Numbered from the stretch's first letter, positions 8,084 to 18,447 are shown. The stretch is 64,000 nt of DNA from Planktothrix sp. PCC 11201 (GCF_900009135.1 NZ_LT797710.1:45806-109805), one strand, 5' to 3'. The notes: generated from the sequence alone by a model not told the origin. Numbers and translations are program-made.

Positions 8084-9346
8084 CTATCGCAAAACCATTC
8101 CCGACTCAACCCGGCCAACGGTGGCGGGGAGGGAACGGTTGGCAACTTGGGTAATCAGTTGTAGATGTTTCGAGAGGAGTTTGCTCAGATCATAACGTTC
8201 TAAGGCTGTTTCACGCGCTTTAACTCGTAATTGAGCCATCCGATCAGGATGATCTAAGACTTCATCGACCCGATCTGCAATCTGTTTGGGAGAGAAAAAG
8301 TCTACCAGCAAACCGTTTACTCCATCTTGAATTACTTCCCGCACGGGAGCAGTATCTGAACCCAGAACTAAACAACCGGTTGACATGGATTCAATCATTG
8401 ACCAGGATAGAACAAAAGGCCGGGTTAAATAAATATGAACATCTGAAGCCTGAATCACTTGCAGATATTGGCCGTAGGCTAGGGGCCCAACGAAATGAAT
8501 CCGAGAAAGATCCAAGGGGACTTTCTTGAGCATATAGTCCTTATAGCTCATGCCGTTGGGTAAAGGTTTACCATAACAAACTCGTTCCGATCCCACAACT
8601 ACAACATGGCATTTGGGTCTACGTTCTTGAATATAAGCCACGGCTTCGATGAATTCAGGAAAGCCCCGATAGGGTTCCATTCCCCGCCCCACATAGGTTA
8701 CTAGTTCCTCTACACCTGATAAATCCAAGTTGGGTAAAACTAATTTAGCCCCGGGATTCGGTTTAAAATAACTGGTATCCACTCCATCATGAAGCACAGA
8801 AATTTTTTCTCGCAGTTCCGGGGGAAATTGGGATTGTTGCCAATGGGTGGGTGAAAGTCCCCAATCACAGGAATATAAATCAATTAAAATTGGGGTGTTT
8901 TTCACCCGAATTCGGGCTTTATCATCAATGCTCAGGGGGTCAGCCGGATCGAAGTCAGCATCGGAACCTTCTGCATGATAGAACCACTCGAAATAACATA
9001 ATAATGGGGTATTCGGAAAGGCTTCTTTGACAAATAAAGTCGGCCCCCAACCGGAATGGCCACAAATTACATCGGGGACAAATCCTTTGGCTTTGAGTTG
9101 TTCAGCCATTCTAAATACAGCCTGTCCCTGTAATACGGCACTTTCTAAAACCCGGACATATTGATGGGTGTCTGCACTCGTTTCTCGACTGGGATTAAAT
9201 ACGGCTTTTTCTACCCCGGGAATGCTCCACTCGGGACGTTCGTTTTTTGTCCCAAATACAATTTGATTATTGGGATCTGCACCTAATGTTGTAATAATAT
9301 GGCGATATTGGGCGGGAAAGTTGGGATGTAAAAATAATGCTTTCAT
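8084..9346 (-). CDS. GT4-type glycosyltransferase
   Basis: A 420-residue GT-B fold glycosyltransferase. The N-terminal Rossmann half begins KALFLHPNFPAQYRH. The C-terminal half carries the nucleotide-sugar binding features of family GT4: a GRGMEPYRGFPEFIEA segment and the E-x7-E region around SWSMIESMSTGCLVLGSDTA. It is the last gene of the minus-strand surface-glycan group and follows the sulfotransferase-methyltransferase gene after about 100 bases of short repeats. Donor and acceptor sugars cannot be told from sequence. No signal peptide or membrane segment, so cytoplasmic or peripheral. Confidence 0.85.
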   Translation of the reverse strand: MKALFLHPNFPAQYRHIITTLGADPNNQIVFGTKNERPEWSIPGVEKAVFNPSRETSADTHQYVRVLESAVLQGQAVFRMAEQLKAKGFVPDVICGHSGWGPTLFVKEAFPNTPLLCYFEWFYHAEGSDADFDPADPLSIDDKARIRVKNTPILIDLYSCDWGLSPTHWQQSQFPPELREKISVLHDGVDTSYFKPNPGAKLVLPNLDLSGVEELVTYVGRGMEPYRGFPEFIEAVAYIQERRPKCHVVVVGSERVCYGKPLPNGMSYKDYMLKKVPLDLSRIHFVGPLAYGQYLQVIQASDVHIYLTRPFVLSWSMIESMSTGCLVLGSDTAPVREVIQDGVNGLLVDFFSPKQIADRVDEVLDHPDRMAQLRVKARETALERYDLSKLLSKHLQLITQVANRSLPATVGRVESGMVLR

Positions 9347-9470
9347 AGGGAACAGGGAACGGGGAACAGGGAACAGGGAACGGGGAACAGGGAATGTTAC
9401 CTCTTAAACTGATAACTCGTAATTGATAACTCTTAAACTGATAACTGATCACTGATAACTGATCACTTCG
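9347..9470. repeat. G-rich heptamer array plus gataact-type repeats
   Basis: Positions 9349-9394 are about six copies of units such as gggaaca/ggggaac. They are followed by degenerate copies of gataactgatcact and taattgataactct to about 9470. The second part runs into the 3' end of the sulfotransferase-methyltransferase gene, whose last codons (VISYQ and stop) are written in repeat sequence. Confidence 0.75.
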
Positions 9471-11035
9471 GGTGCTTGACAAATCCAAACGCAGTCTCTG
9501 GGTACAGACTCACTATCTTTTCGGATAATTTTATAGTTAAGATGGGTTAAAAATTTCTCCATAATGGTATCGGTCATTAAGGAAAAAGCGGTTCCATGTC
9601 GGTTTCCTAATAGGTTTTTATCCCAATCCTGTACGAATTTTTGCCAGCCCAATTCACTTAATAGATTGGTATGGTGAAAAATACAGAGGCGATCGCCTTT
9701 TAATAAAGCCGGAATTCGGGTTAAATAGTTAAAGATATCCCAGGGTTCAATATGTACCATGGTGTCATAACAAAAACAAACATCTAGGGATTGGGGCGCA
9801 ATTCCATCTAAAGTTAAACCGTCTAATTTAACATATCTCACCCGTTCATCTCCCAAACGTTTGTGAGTTGCATTCAGGAGTTCATTGGAAATATCGGCAC
9901 AGACTAGGCGATCGCAATATTTCAGTAACAAAGCTGCCGTTTTTCCTCCCCCTACACCAATTTCTAAAACCTGATGGTGCTTCTGAATATAAGGGGCAAT
10001 AAATTGGTTCTCAATTAAGGCTTCATATTCGGCTAAGGAAGTCGCCGCACCCGCGGCAAATCCAATCCATTCATCTCCTCTATAAACTTCTTCAGAGCTT
10101 ACACTTTGCCAATTTTTAGCATAGTCATCCCAGGCGGATTCATAGTCAACTTTTTTCATGATTTTAACTGAGTTTGAGATGGATTGAGAACGGGTATTTT
10201 CAGATATTTCTGATAATTCAGGCGTTGATTTAGAGGAAATTTCAGGAATTTTCCAACTCCAATCTTGACCTAAAAATTGCGTTAATTTTTGATTAAAAGG
10301 CTGAAAATAATCTTGTAACTGCTGACGAATAATTGGGTCAATATTGGGATAACTATTAACATTGTATTTATCATAACTCAATAATTGATAATTCGGTACT
10401 CCTAAAAAATCAAAAACTTGATTGACTATGGTTTTAGAATCTACATATAAATCTTCACTCTTGAGAATCAAGAATTGTTCCCGAGGGAAGAACTTCATCC
10501 ATCTTTGCAGTTGATCAATATAGATTCCCCTGGAAAGGTAGGAATAATGTTGATGGTTAAAACTAAAATAAGTCGGATCTGCATCCATTTTTTCGGCTTC
10601 TCCTTGCAGCCGTTGAGTTTCTTGGGCGATCGCATCTTTCAAAGATAGGGATTCATACCCGAGTTTCACCTCCCAATAATAATGGGAAATCGCCCGATCT
10701 ACCGGATTTCTCAATAATACAATGAACCGAGTTTCAGGAAAAGATTCATAAAGTCGTTGGGGCACTAAGGGATGAAAAAAATAATAGGGAGAACCTTCCC
10801 CTGTAATTAAGTGCTTTCCATCAGCTTCGGTTGAAAATTGGGATTTATACCACTCTAAACCCTGCTGATAATTTAGCGTAAAAAAATGAATTTCCTTTTG
10901 GGTTGCGGCTACAATTTGAGGGTGTTGACATAGATACTGATAGAGGGAATTAGTTCCCCCCTTTTGTACCCCAAGAATAATAAACTGGGGCGCGGTGATC
11001 GGTTTTGAATCGATTATCCTTGCTTGTTGAATCAA
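9449..11035 (-). CDS. Sulfotransferase-methyltransferase fusion protein
   Basis: A 528-residue two-domain protein. Residues ~15-270 are a PAPS-dependent sulfotransferase: FIILGVQKGGTNSLYQYL is the 5'-phosphosulfate loop and RFIVLLRNPVDRAISHYYWE the 3'-phosphate region. Residues ~300-520 are a class I SAM methyltransferase with motif I VLEIGVGGGKTAALLLKY. The combination suggests one enzyme that both sulfates and methylates a glycan. It is transcribed with the glycosyltransferase downstream. The C-terminal five residues come from an intergenic repeat that has grown into the gene, so the native C-terminus may have been slightly different. Confidence 0.82.
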   Translation of the reverse strand: MIQQARIIDSKPITAPQFIILGVQKGGTNSLYQYLCQHPQIVAATQKEIHFFTLNYQQGLEWYKSQFSTEADGKHLITGEGSPYYFFHPLVPQRLYESFPETRFIVLLRNPVDRAISHYYWEVKLGYESLSLKDAIAQETQRLQGEAEKMDADPTYFSFNHQHYSYLSRGIYIDQLQRWMKFFPREQFLILKSEDLYVDSKTIVNQVFDFLGVPNYQLLSYDKYNVNSYPNIDPIIRQQLQDYFQPFNQKLTQFLGQDWSWKIPEISSKSTPELSEISENTRSQSISNSVKIMKKVDYESAWDDYAKNWQSVSSEEVYRGDEWIGFAAGAATSLAEYEALIENQFIAPYIQKHHQVLEIGVGGGKTAALLLKYCDRLVCADISNELLNATHKRLGDERVRYVKLDGLTLDGIAPQSLDVCFCYDTMVHIEPWDIFNYLTRIPALLKGDRLCIFHHTNLLSELGWQKFVQDWDKNLLGNRHGTAFSLMTDTIMEKFLTHLNYKIIRKDSESVPRDCVWICQAPEVISYQ

Positions 11036-11263
11036 CGGTGATATGCCTCCAGATTGAAAGTTGAATCATCAACAGTTACACTCTCCTATCAGTTCAATTT
11101 TCCTCCTGCGCAAATCAAGATCACTCCGCAGGTAGAAACTGAACACAATTGGATAAATTTTCAACTCAATTTAGGATTATACTCTAAAGGGTTAACTGTT
11201 TCGGTTATAAATTGACTGAAAATTGAATGTAAATTAAGAATGAACTGCTGAGGACATTAGATT

Positions 11264-11971
11264 ATGACACTCACGGCTGATGCTGAAACACTTTCTCCAA
11301 TTTATATGTTTCGCCGTTTTTTTGCCAACCGATATTTACAGGGAAATGGCATTGAAGTCGGGGCATTAAATCATCCTCTGGAGGTGCCTTTATCCGCTCA
11401 TGTTCAATATGTGGATCGTATGAGTGTTCCTGATTTAAGAAAACATTATCCCGAGTTAGCAGATGTTAATTTAGTTCCTGTCGATATTATCGATAATGGT
11501 GAACTCTTAGAAACAGTTGAGGATGAAACCCAGGATTTTTTGATTGCTAATCATTTTATTGAACATTGCCAAAACCCGATCCTAACGATTGAAAATTTAT
11601 TACGGGTGATTAGAAAAGACGGGATTTTGTATTTAGCGGTTCCTGAAAAACGAACCTGTTTTGATTGCGATCGCCCAGTCACTTCTATTGAACATTTATT
11701 AAAAGATTATCAACAGGGCCCGGAATGGTCGCGGCAAAATCATTATGAAGAATGGATTGAATTAGTAGAAAAAGAAACGGATGAAACCAAAGCACAATGG
11801 ATGGTTAAAGAGTTGATGAGACGGGATTTTAGTATCCATTTCCACGTCTGGACAACTGCGGATTTTGTGGATTTTCTCCTGACCTTAAAACACCAACTCG
11901 GGTTTCCTTTTACCTTAGAAAAGATTTTTGATAATGGAAATGAACTGATCACTATTATCAGAAAAGTATAG
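11264..11971 (+). CDS. Class I SAM-dependent methyltransferase
   Basis: A 235-residue protein with a methyltransferase-type core: GNGIEVGALNHPLEVP near the N-terminus replaces the classical motif I, followed by the region DFLIANHFIEHCQNPILTIE and a later strand DGILYLAVPEKR, as in Methyltransf_11-like enzymes next to glycosyltransferases. It is the only plus-strand gene inside the minus-strand glycan cluster, divergent from the sulfotransferase fusion with about 230 bases between. Substrate unknown; a glycan is likely from context. Its stop codon is followed directly by a short tandem repeat. Confidence 0.75.
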   Translation: MTLTADAETLSPIYMFRRFFANRYLQGNGIEVGALNHPLEVPLSAHVQYVDRMSVPDLRKHYPELADVNLVPVDIIDNGELLETVEDETQDFLIANHFIEHCQNPILTIENLLRVIRKDGILYLAVPEKRTCFDCDRPVTSIEHLLKDYQQGPEWSRQNHYEEWIELVEKETDETKAQWMVKELMRRDFSIHFHVWTTADFVDFLLTLKHQLGFPFTLEKIFDNGNELITIIRKV

Positions 11972-12033
11972 TAGGGAACAGGGAATGGGTAATGGGTAAT
12001 TGGTAATGGGTAATTGGTAATAACTGGTGACTG
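11972..12033. repeat. GGGTAAT-type heptamer array
   Basis: About eight degenerate copies of gggtaat/gggaaca starting at the base after the methyltransferase stop codon. Same type as the arrays at 9347, 20977 and 40482. Confidence 0.75.
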
Positions 12034-12094
12034 GTACGGGCGGGTTCTTTTAGATCTTTGTAAATTACCTAAATCTTGATGAACCCGCCCCTAC
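12034..12094. repeat. Inverted repeat with GTAGGGGCGGGTTC-type arms
   Basis: Arms gtacgggcgggttc (12034-12047) and gaacccgcccctac (12081-12094) pair with one mismatch around a 33-base AT-rich loop. The ends resemble the gtaggggcg core of the MITE at 3876-3967. It lies between the convergent ends of the methyltransferase and the giant glycan gene and may also end transcription. Confidence 0.6.
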
Positions 12095-12108
12095 AAATGA
12101 TAACTGAT

Positions 12109-15100
12109 TCAAAAGCGTTTGGGACGCAATACACACAAACAGAAATCCGATTCTAAACCCCCGGGAATTTCCATTAATATTTGTTCAAATTCCAACAAAA
12201 GTTTAATTAAGGTTTCTCCTTTAGGATCACCAGGTAAAAACTGATTATGATCTAACAAAGGATACAGAGGATGAAGAATTGCGCCCCCAAACGGATGAAA
12301 AATTTCGATATCAAAATAATACTCAATAAAGGGTAAAATCAGTTGAGAACGAACCGCTTCTGAGGGGTCAGTGGCAAAAACTTGATGGATGCTGGGGTTA
12401 ATAAATTTGTTTTCCATAATTCCAGAACGAATTAATTTATGGAAACATTGGTACAGGCGATTAATCAGTTCCACCTGGCGTTTATTGTAAATGCAATAAT
12501 TAGCCCCAACATATTCATTAATAATAAAATATCCCTGGGGATGTAACGCCTTATGAACCATTTCTAAAAATCGTTCTAGTTCCCGCACATGATGCAGAGA
12601 ACCTGAACAAAATGCCACATCATATTTAACCTCTGGATTCAGGTTAAAGGTATTAAAATCTTCCTGATAGAAATTAACCTTAACTCCGGCTTTTTCAGCG
12701 TCCTTTCTCGCAATTTCTAAGGAGGATTCCGAAAAATCAAAGGCATCAATATGTTGAGCAAATCCCAATTCTGCCATCAAAATTTCATGATTCCCAATCC
12801 CACATCCCAGGGAAATCAGGTGATTAAACTTTTGGCTTGCAAAATAATCTTCAATTAACCACCGTAACCAATATTTTTTAGTTTGACCTCCAGACATTCG
12901 TTGATGGATAGTATCCGCAATAATTGGATTAGAAACCCATTGACTGGCGGCGGCAGTAGGGTTAGTTTCCCAATAATTCTTGGCTTGAGGTTCGGCAATT
13001 TCCGGCTCAGGATGATTGACTTCGACGGCGGAAATTGTAACCGCAGAAGGGGCGGTAATCTGAATCTCTAAGGATTCAACAGATGGAGGAGTAGAGAGGT
13101 TATTAGAGGCGGGATAGGGATTAATAAAATAGGCTTCTTGGAAGATTTCTAAATAACTTTGAGTCATTTCTTCAAAGGTATTGAGAGACTCCAAAACATA
13201 CTGAGAATTTTGTGCGAATTCCTGTCTTAAATCCGGGTTTTCTAGCAATGATGTTAGACATTTTGCCAATTCTTCCGCTTGGTGGGGCGTGTAAAATAAA
13301 CCATTAATTTCAGGACGCACCTGTTCAGGAATTCCAAATACGGGAGTAGTAATAATTGGTAGATTATATCCCATGGCTTCCATAATCACTCTGGGATAGC
13401 TTTCAATCCGAGAAGTACAGACGAAAATATCCGCAGCGAGGAAATATTGGGCGGTTTCTGGGGTTTCTGGAACTAGGGTTAATCGCTGTTTTAAAGTATC
13501 AGGAAGTTGGGCTTTTAATTGAGCTAATTCGGTGCTATAAATACTGGGGCGATCGCCAACAATAAAACAACGAATTTTGTTATGATACTCAGTCGATAAT
13601 AAGGGCAACGCTTGGAGTAAATCCTTTTGTCCTTTGCGTTCACAAACCGTTCCCAGTAGCAGAATAACGATTTCATCTTCTGCTATTGATAACGCGGTTC
13701 TGGCTTCAGTTCGAGTTAGCTGTTCCGATGTTTTCAGTAACCTTTGAATATCTAAACCATTATGAATCACCGTAAAGTTATGATGACTATTTAAAGAGTG
13801 ATAAAGATTGCGGGTTGCATCGGCAACAAAAATCACTCGGTAGGGAAATTGAAAACATTCTAAGGCGCGGGCTGCAATTTCTGAACCCAGTCCATTAAAA
13901 TAGGTTTGCCAAGCCTGACTTTCATGGACATTCCACACACAAGGAATTGATTTTTTCTCGGCACAATCGACCATGAAAAAGGTTTCTAAAGTATTAGCAT
14001 AAACCAGATCAAATTGTTCTATTTTGAGTTCATTGGCTAAACTTTCAAGGGCAGTATTATAGGCTTCCCGTTGATAAACATTAGCCAGGGGATGTTCCCG
14101 AACAATGACTCTAATTCCCTGCTGTTCATAGGCATAGCGTAACGGCCCATCATCAACACAGAAAATCGTCGGTTCTAGTTTTCCTTCTGCGGCTAACTTA
14201 ACAGCAATTTCAAATTGATGTAACGGCGCGCCCGTATATTCTAAGGCATTACTGCACATTAAAACTTTAGGAATGGGGGCAAAATTAACCGTTGATTTCA
14301 ATTGATAACGTCGAGGTTGAATTTGAAACCATTCATTATCTAAGGATAAATGGGGGTTATAAAAGGGATCAATTTTATGGGCATATTGGCGACGGAATTT
14401 TGCCACTTCTTTCGGGTCATCTTTATAACCCCGACTGGTTCCTTCTCGGTGAATTAATTCTGCTTCTGGGCAATAAACCGATTGATAACCTTGTTCAAAT
14501 AATCGATAACCATAATCCACATCATTGTAAGCAACGGCAAAATCAACTGAATTAAATCCTCCTAAATCTAAAAACAATTGGCGAGGTGTTAATAAACAAG
14601 CCGCCGTCACCGCCGAATAATTTCTTACGACTTTAGAATAGGCTAAATAACCGAAATCTTGACGATGGGTTAACTTAAAGGCATGACCCGCTAAACCATG
14701 GTGAAGTCCATGCAGTATTCCAGCGTGTTGAATCCGGTCATCGGGATAAATTAACCGCGACCCCACAGCCCCGACGCCTCGGATGCGAGCATAACCCATC
14801 ATCTGAGTTAACCAATGGGAATTAATCACTTCTGTGTCATTATTCAGGAATAATACATAATCCGTATTCACCTGTTCCACCGCCCGATTATTAATCGCAG
14901 CAAAGTTGAATTTTCCTTGATTGGCTATTTTTAAAACCGATACTTTTTCCGTGTCGCCAACTTTCTTTAAATACTCTAGGGTTTTGGGGTCATCGCTTTC
15001 ATTATCAATAATTACAACCTGATAATTTTGATAGGTTGTTTTCTGAATTGATTCGACACAGGCCTGGAGTAATTTCAGTTGATTTTTAGTCGGAATAATA

Positions 15101-18100
15101 ATTGTTACCGACGGCCCCTGGTCGGGGAATTGATGATAAAAAATTCCTAGATTTAGTTCACTGGCCCAATTCGGTTGATAAACTTTTCCTGAACTTTGAA
15201 GACGGGTTAAGGCATCTTGAATGGCGTGTTTTCCAGCATCAAAACTCGCGGGTTTTGCCGCTCCAGAAACGGCCGTTGAGCCGGGGGCGGTGCGCCAATG
15301 GTAGAGGACTAAAGGAATGTGACCAATCTGGCGAGAAATTTCGGTTGCTCGTAGGGCAAAATCATAATCCTGTGACCCTTCAAATCCAATTCTAAATCCG
15401 CCTAATTCCTCAAAAATTCCTCGTCTCACCACTAATAAATGCCCCATATACATATAGGAAAGCAAGAGTTGGGGCGACCAATCGGGCTTAAATTGGGGGG
15501 CAAATCGTTTGCCTTCTGGGTCAATTTTGTCATCGTCGGAATAGAGAAAATCAGTTTCGGGATGTTGGATTAGATATAATGCCATTTCCCCTAAAGCATC
15601 GGGGGTTAATTCGTCGTCGTTATCTAAAAAGGCAATAAATTCCCCGGTGGCTTGACTCGCTGCACTATTGGTCGCCGCACTAATATTGCCATTTTCAGTA
15701 CGGAAATAGACTTTAATTCGAGCATCTTTTGCTGAATATTCAGTTAATAATTCGATAACTTTGCTATCGCTACTACAATCATCCGCAATACAGAGTTCCC
15801 AATTGGTATAAACCTGATTAACAACACTTTGAATCGCTTTTTCTAAAAATTCAATCGGGGGGTTATACACGGGCATAACCACGGAAATTTTAGGCAGTAT
15901 TTCCGGGGAATAAACTGTTAATCGATTTTTTAAAGATTCTAAACTGCGTTCTGTCCATTGATTGGCCGCTAACCAGGCTTGATAGGGTTCAATGGGTTGC
16001 AGTAATTCAAAGCCTTGGGGGGGTAAAAAATCTCCTTGAGGAACGGTTGTTTGCCGATACATTAGGCTCATTTGCCGTAGAATAGCGGGAATTTCCCAAG
16101 GCATCGGTAAAAGACGCCCTAAACGTTGTTTTCGTTCTGCCATTCGTTTTTGAATGGCTGCGGTATAACGAGAAACTTGTTTGACCTTTGCGGTGCTTTT
16201 TTCTAATAGTCCATAGCGAGAAATTTGGAGCGTTTGAGGACAGTTATAAATCAGAATTTCCCCATTTTCTAAATGGGCTTCTAATCGAATTTCCCAAGTT
16301 CCCGGGGGTAAATCAATTAAGGCTTCAAATCCACTTTCGGCGCTTCCTATCCACTTAGGAAAAACCTGTCCCACATCCACACGACGTAACCCATAGGCAC
16401 AAATCACCCATTGATTACCGTAGATTAATTTTAACTGTGTAATTCGCTGAGTTGGATGGCAACACCAACCGGCAAATAGAATTTGTCCCTGTCTTTGTTC
16501 CCACTGTGACGGCACATCAAAGGACGCTCTCAAACTAGAAACTGTTAAGGGATAACGGGCGAATACCGTCCATTTTCCGTTACTATCTTGGGCTTCTAAT
16601 TCTACTAAAGAATTGCCTTGGGGAACACGAATTTGCAGATAAAATCCTGATGATTTTGCTTGGGAATAGGCCGCATGAATCTCCGCCACATCTTGACGTT
16701 CAATACCATATTCTCCGGTGAAAATATCCGTTCCTATTCTGGCTCTTACTGCTTTTAGTTCTTGATTTCCCGTATGAAAACACCAACCGGAAATATTCAA
16801 AAATTTCTCGGTAAACCCTATTAATTCCCAATTGAGAGGAAAATCTAGCGAGTAGATATATCGACGGCGAAATTGTTTTAACCGTCGTTTAGCCCCGAGC
16901 CATTTTCCTCGCAGTTTCCAAAATTTGGAGGACTTCATGGCGATAATTTCTCCCTGGGCTTTACCCAGTTCATCTTCTAAACTGAATATTTTATTTAAGG
17001 CTTGTTCAAATTGAGATTCTGCCCCGAATAATTTAAGTTGGGTGCGACCTAATTCGTCTTCTAAGGTTAGGAGTTTAGCCAGTCCATCTTGATATTGAAT
17101 ACTGGTAACTTGTAGTTTAAATTCCGTTTTTTCTAGGGCGGTTTCCGATTCCAGACATCGAGCTAATATTTCTTGATATTTAGCATATAAGGGGATATAC
17201 TTTTCATGAATATCTTGATATTTACCCTGGGTTTGACCTAATTCTATTTCTGTGGCAACGAGTTTATTTACTGCTTGTTCAAATTGGGTTTTAAACCCTT
17301 CTAATTCCCCTTGAGTTTTGCCGAGTTCTTCTTCGGTAGAGATTAACTTTGTAATGGCTTCCCCGGCTTTGATTTCTACACCGTTGAGTTTTAACTGAGT
17401 TTCACCCAGGAGATTTTCAGTTTTAATTAAACGTTCAACAGCATCTTGAAAGCGTTCTTGCCATTCTTGAATATCCGTTTGTAAAATATCTCGATCTTTG
17501 AGTAAAATATCTAAATCTTTTGCGAGAACAGACTGATTTTTTTCTAATTTTCTGAGTTTTGCCCAATCTTCAAAAACCCAATCGGCGGATAAAGGCTGAT
17601 TTAAACTCTCTAATTCCGATGCCGTTAAATTGCTATTTAAGGGGTAAGCAGTGGCTTCTAAAGTTTGATAGAGTTCAATGGCTTCAGGGAAATAGGCTTT
17701 AATAAACAGGGGTTTTGGAGTAGCTAAAATCCGATTTACTAATAGAGACGGCTCGAATTTATCGGAAAATTCACCCTGTAAATTAAGATTAAATTTATGA
17801 TTAATTTCTTCAATAAAATCAGATGGTTGATTGCCAATAGTATAAACATTTGCTAACAAACAATTATCGGGATGTTGATGATAAAAGTCTAAAACTTTGC
17901 GATTATAATTGCTCCACATTTGGATGGCAATTTCGGGATGGTCTAGTAAGGTAGCATCCGTCGCCCGACGATACAAAGAGTCGATGACTTCCCAAGGAGA
18001 ACGATAGACAAAAATAAATTTAGCTTGGGGTAATAATTGATGCCAAAAGTCCAAAAATAAAGTAGTTCTAGGATCTTTCCATCCCCAAGCTGAAGACGAA

Positions 18101-18399
18101 TCTTGATTAATTTCAATCAGTTTTTTAGCGGTTTCTATCTCTTGTTCTGTGAGGGAGATTTCCCCTGAGAATACACACCCCAGTTCATCAATATTATTGC
18201 TTTTAAAAATAGATTTGTGAAAGTCTACAAAATCAACATTTTCAAAATGACCTTTAATATTACCATAGTCGGCACCGACTAACTGTTTACCAATATTAAC
18301 CCCTAGATTTTGTAGCAGGGAAGCGGTTAAAGAGGTTCCTGAGCGGTGCATTCCGGCAATGATAATAATGGGAGAAGGGGTGTTATTTGTATCCATCAT
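12109..18399 (-). CDS. Giant multidomain glycan assembly protein (ST-CC-GT2-GT2-GT4-MT)
   Basis: A 2096-residue protein with these parts in order. Residues ~10-270: sulfotransferase (IIIIAGMHRSGTSLTASLLQ is the PAPS loop). ~280-500: long coiled coil with repeats of the type ELGKTQGELEG. ~520-735: two related beta-rich modules (FLNISGWCFH and ILFAGWCCHP), possibly carbohydrate-binding. ~833-1060: GT2 transferase (ISVVMPVYNPP, DNDDE). ~1096-1350: second GT2 (VTIIIPTKNQ, NNDTE). ~1376-1740: GT4 (LLLGTVCERKGQKDL). ~1808-2096: SAM methyltransferase (HLISLGCGIGNHEI). No signal peptide or membrane segment is visible. It precedes the sulfotransferase-methyltransferase and GT4 genes and follows the ABC exporter, so it likely builds a modified repeat unit or chain terminus for export. 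Confidence 0.85.
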   Translation of the reverse strand: MMDTNNTPSPIIIIAGMHRSGTSLTASLLQNLGVNIGKQLVGADYGNIKGHFENVDFVDFHKSIFKSNNIDELGCVFSGEISLTEQEIETAKKLIEINQDSSSAWGWKDPRTTLFLDFWHQLLPQAKFIFVYRSPWEVIDSLYRRATDATLLDHPEIAIQMWSNYNRKVLDFYHQHPDNCLLANVYTIGNQPSDFIEEINHKFNLNLQGEFSDKFEPSLLVNRILATPKPLFIKAYFPEAIELYQTLEATAYPLNSNLTASELESLNQPLSADWVFEDWAKLRKLEKNQSVLAKDLDILLKDRDILQTDIQEWQERFQDAVERLIKTENLLGETQLKLNGVEIKAGEAITKLISTEEELGKTQGELEGFKTQFEQAVNKLVATEIELGQTQGKYQDIHEKYIPLYAKYQEILARCLESETALEKTEFKLQVTSIQYQDGLAKLLTLEDELGRTQLKLFGAESQFEQALNKIFSLEDELGKAQGEIIAMKSSKFWKLRGKWLGAKRRLKQFRRRYIYSLDFPLNWELIGFTEKFLNISGWCFHTGNQELKAVRARIGTDIFTGEYGIERQDVAEIHAAYSQAKSSGFYLQIRVPQGNSLVELEAQDSNGKWTVFARYPLTVSSLRASFDVPSQWEQRQGQILFAGWCCHPTQRITQLKLIYGNQWVICAYGLRRVDVGQVFPKWIGSAESGFEALIDLPPGTWEIRLEAHLENGEILIYNCPQTLQISRYGLLEKSTAKVKQVSRYTAAIQKRMAERKQRLGRLLPMPWEIPAILRQMSLMYRQTTVPQGDFLPPQGFELLQPIEPYQAWLAANQWTERSLESLKNRLTVYSPEILPKISVVMPVYNPPIEFLEKAIQSVVNQVYTNWELCIADDCSSDSKVIELLTEYSAKDARIKVYFRTENGNISAATNSAASQATGEFIAFLDNDDELTPDALGEMALYLIQHPETDFLYSDDDKIDPEGKRFAPQFKPDWSPQLLLSYMYMGHLLVVRRGIFEELGGFRIGFEGSQDYDFALRATEISRQIGHIPLVLYHWRTAPGSTAVSGAAKPASFDAGKHAIQDALTRLQSSGKVYQPNWASELNLGIFYHQFPDQGPSVTIIIPTKNQLKLLQACVESIQKTTYQNYQVVIIDNESDDPKTLEYLKKVGDTEKVSVLKIANQGKFNFAAINNRAVEQVNTDYVLFLNNDTEVINSHWLTQMMGYARIRGVGAVGSRLIYPDDRIQHAGILHGLHHGLAGHAFKLTHRQDFGYLAYSKVVRNYSAVTAACLLTPRQLFLDLGGFNSVDFAVAYNDVDYGYRLFEQGYQSVYCPEAELIHREGTSRGYKDDPKEVAKFRRQYAHKIDPFYNPHLSLDNEWFQIQPRRYQLKSTVNFAPIPKVLMCSNALEYTGAPLHQFEIAVKLAAEGKLEPTIFCVDDGPLRYAYEQQGIRVIVREHPLANVYQREAYNTALESLANELKIEQFDLVYANTLETFFMVDCAEKKSIPCVWNVHESQAWQTYFNGLGSEIAARALECFQFPYRVIFVADATRNLYHSLNSHHNFTVIHNGLDIQRLLKTSEQLTRTEARTALSIAEDEIVILLLGTVCERKGQKDLLQALPLLSTEYHNKIRCFIVGDRPSIYSTELAQLKAQLPDTLKQRLTLVPETPETAQYFLAADIFVCTSRIESYPRVIMEAMGYNLPIITTPVFGIPEQVRPEINGLFYTPHQAEELAKCLTSLLENPDLRQEFAQNSQYVLESLNTFEEMTQSYLEIFQEAYFINPYPASNNLSTPPSVESLEIQITAPSAVTISAVEVNHPEPEIAEPQAKNYWETNPTAAASQWVSNPIIADTIHQRMSGGQTKKYWLRWLIEDYFASQKFNHLISLGCGIGNHEILMAELGFAQHIDAFDFSESSLEIARKDAEKAGVKVNFYQEDFNTFNLNPEVKYDVAFCSGSLHHVRELERFLEMVHKALHPQGYFIINEYVGANYCIYNKRQVELINRLYQCFHKLIRSGIMENKFINPSIHQVFATDPSEAVRSQLILPFIEYYFDIEIFHPFGGAILHPLYPLLDHNQFLPGDPKGETLIKLLLEFEQILMEIPGGLESDFCLCVLRPKRF

Positions 18400-18447
18400 G
18401 TTCTTGGGGTTCTATTTCAGCGTTTTAATCACAATCAACAACAATAT

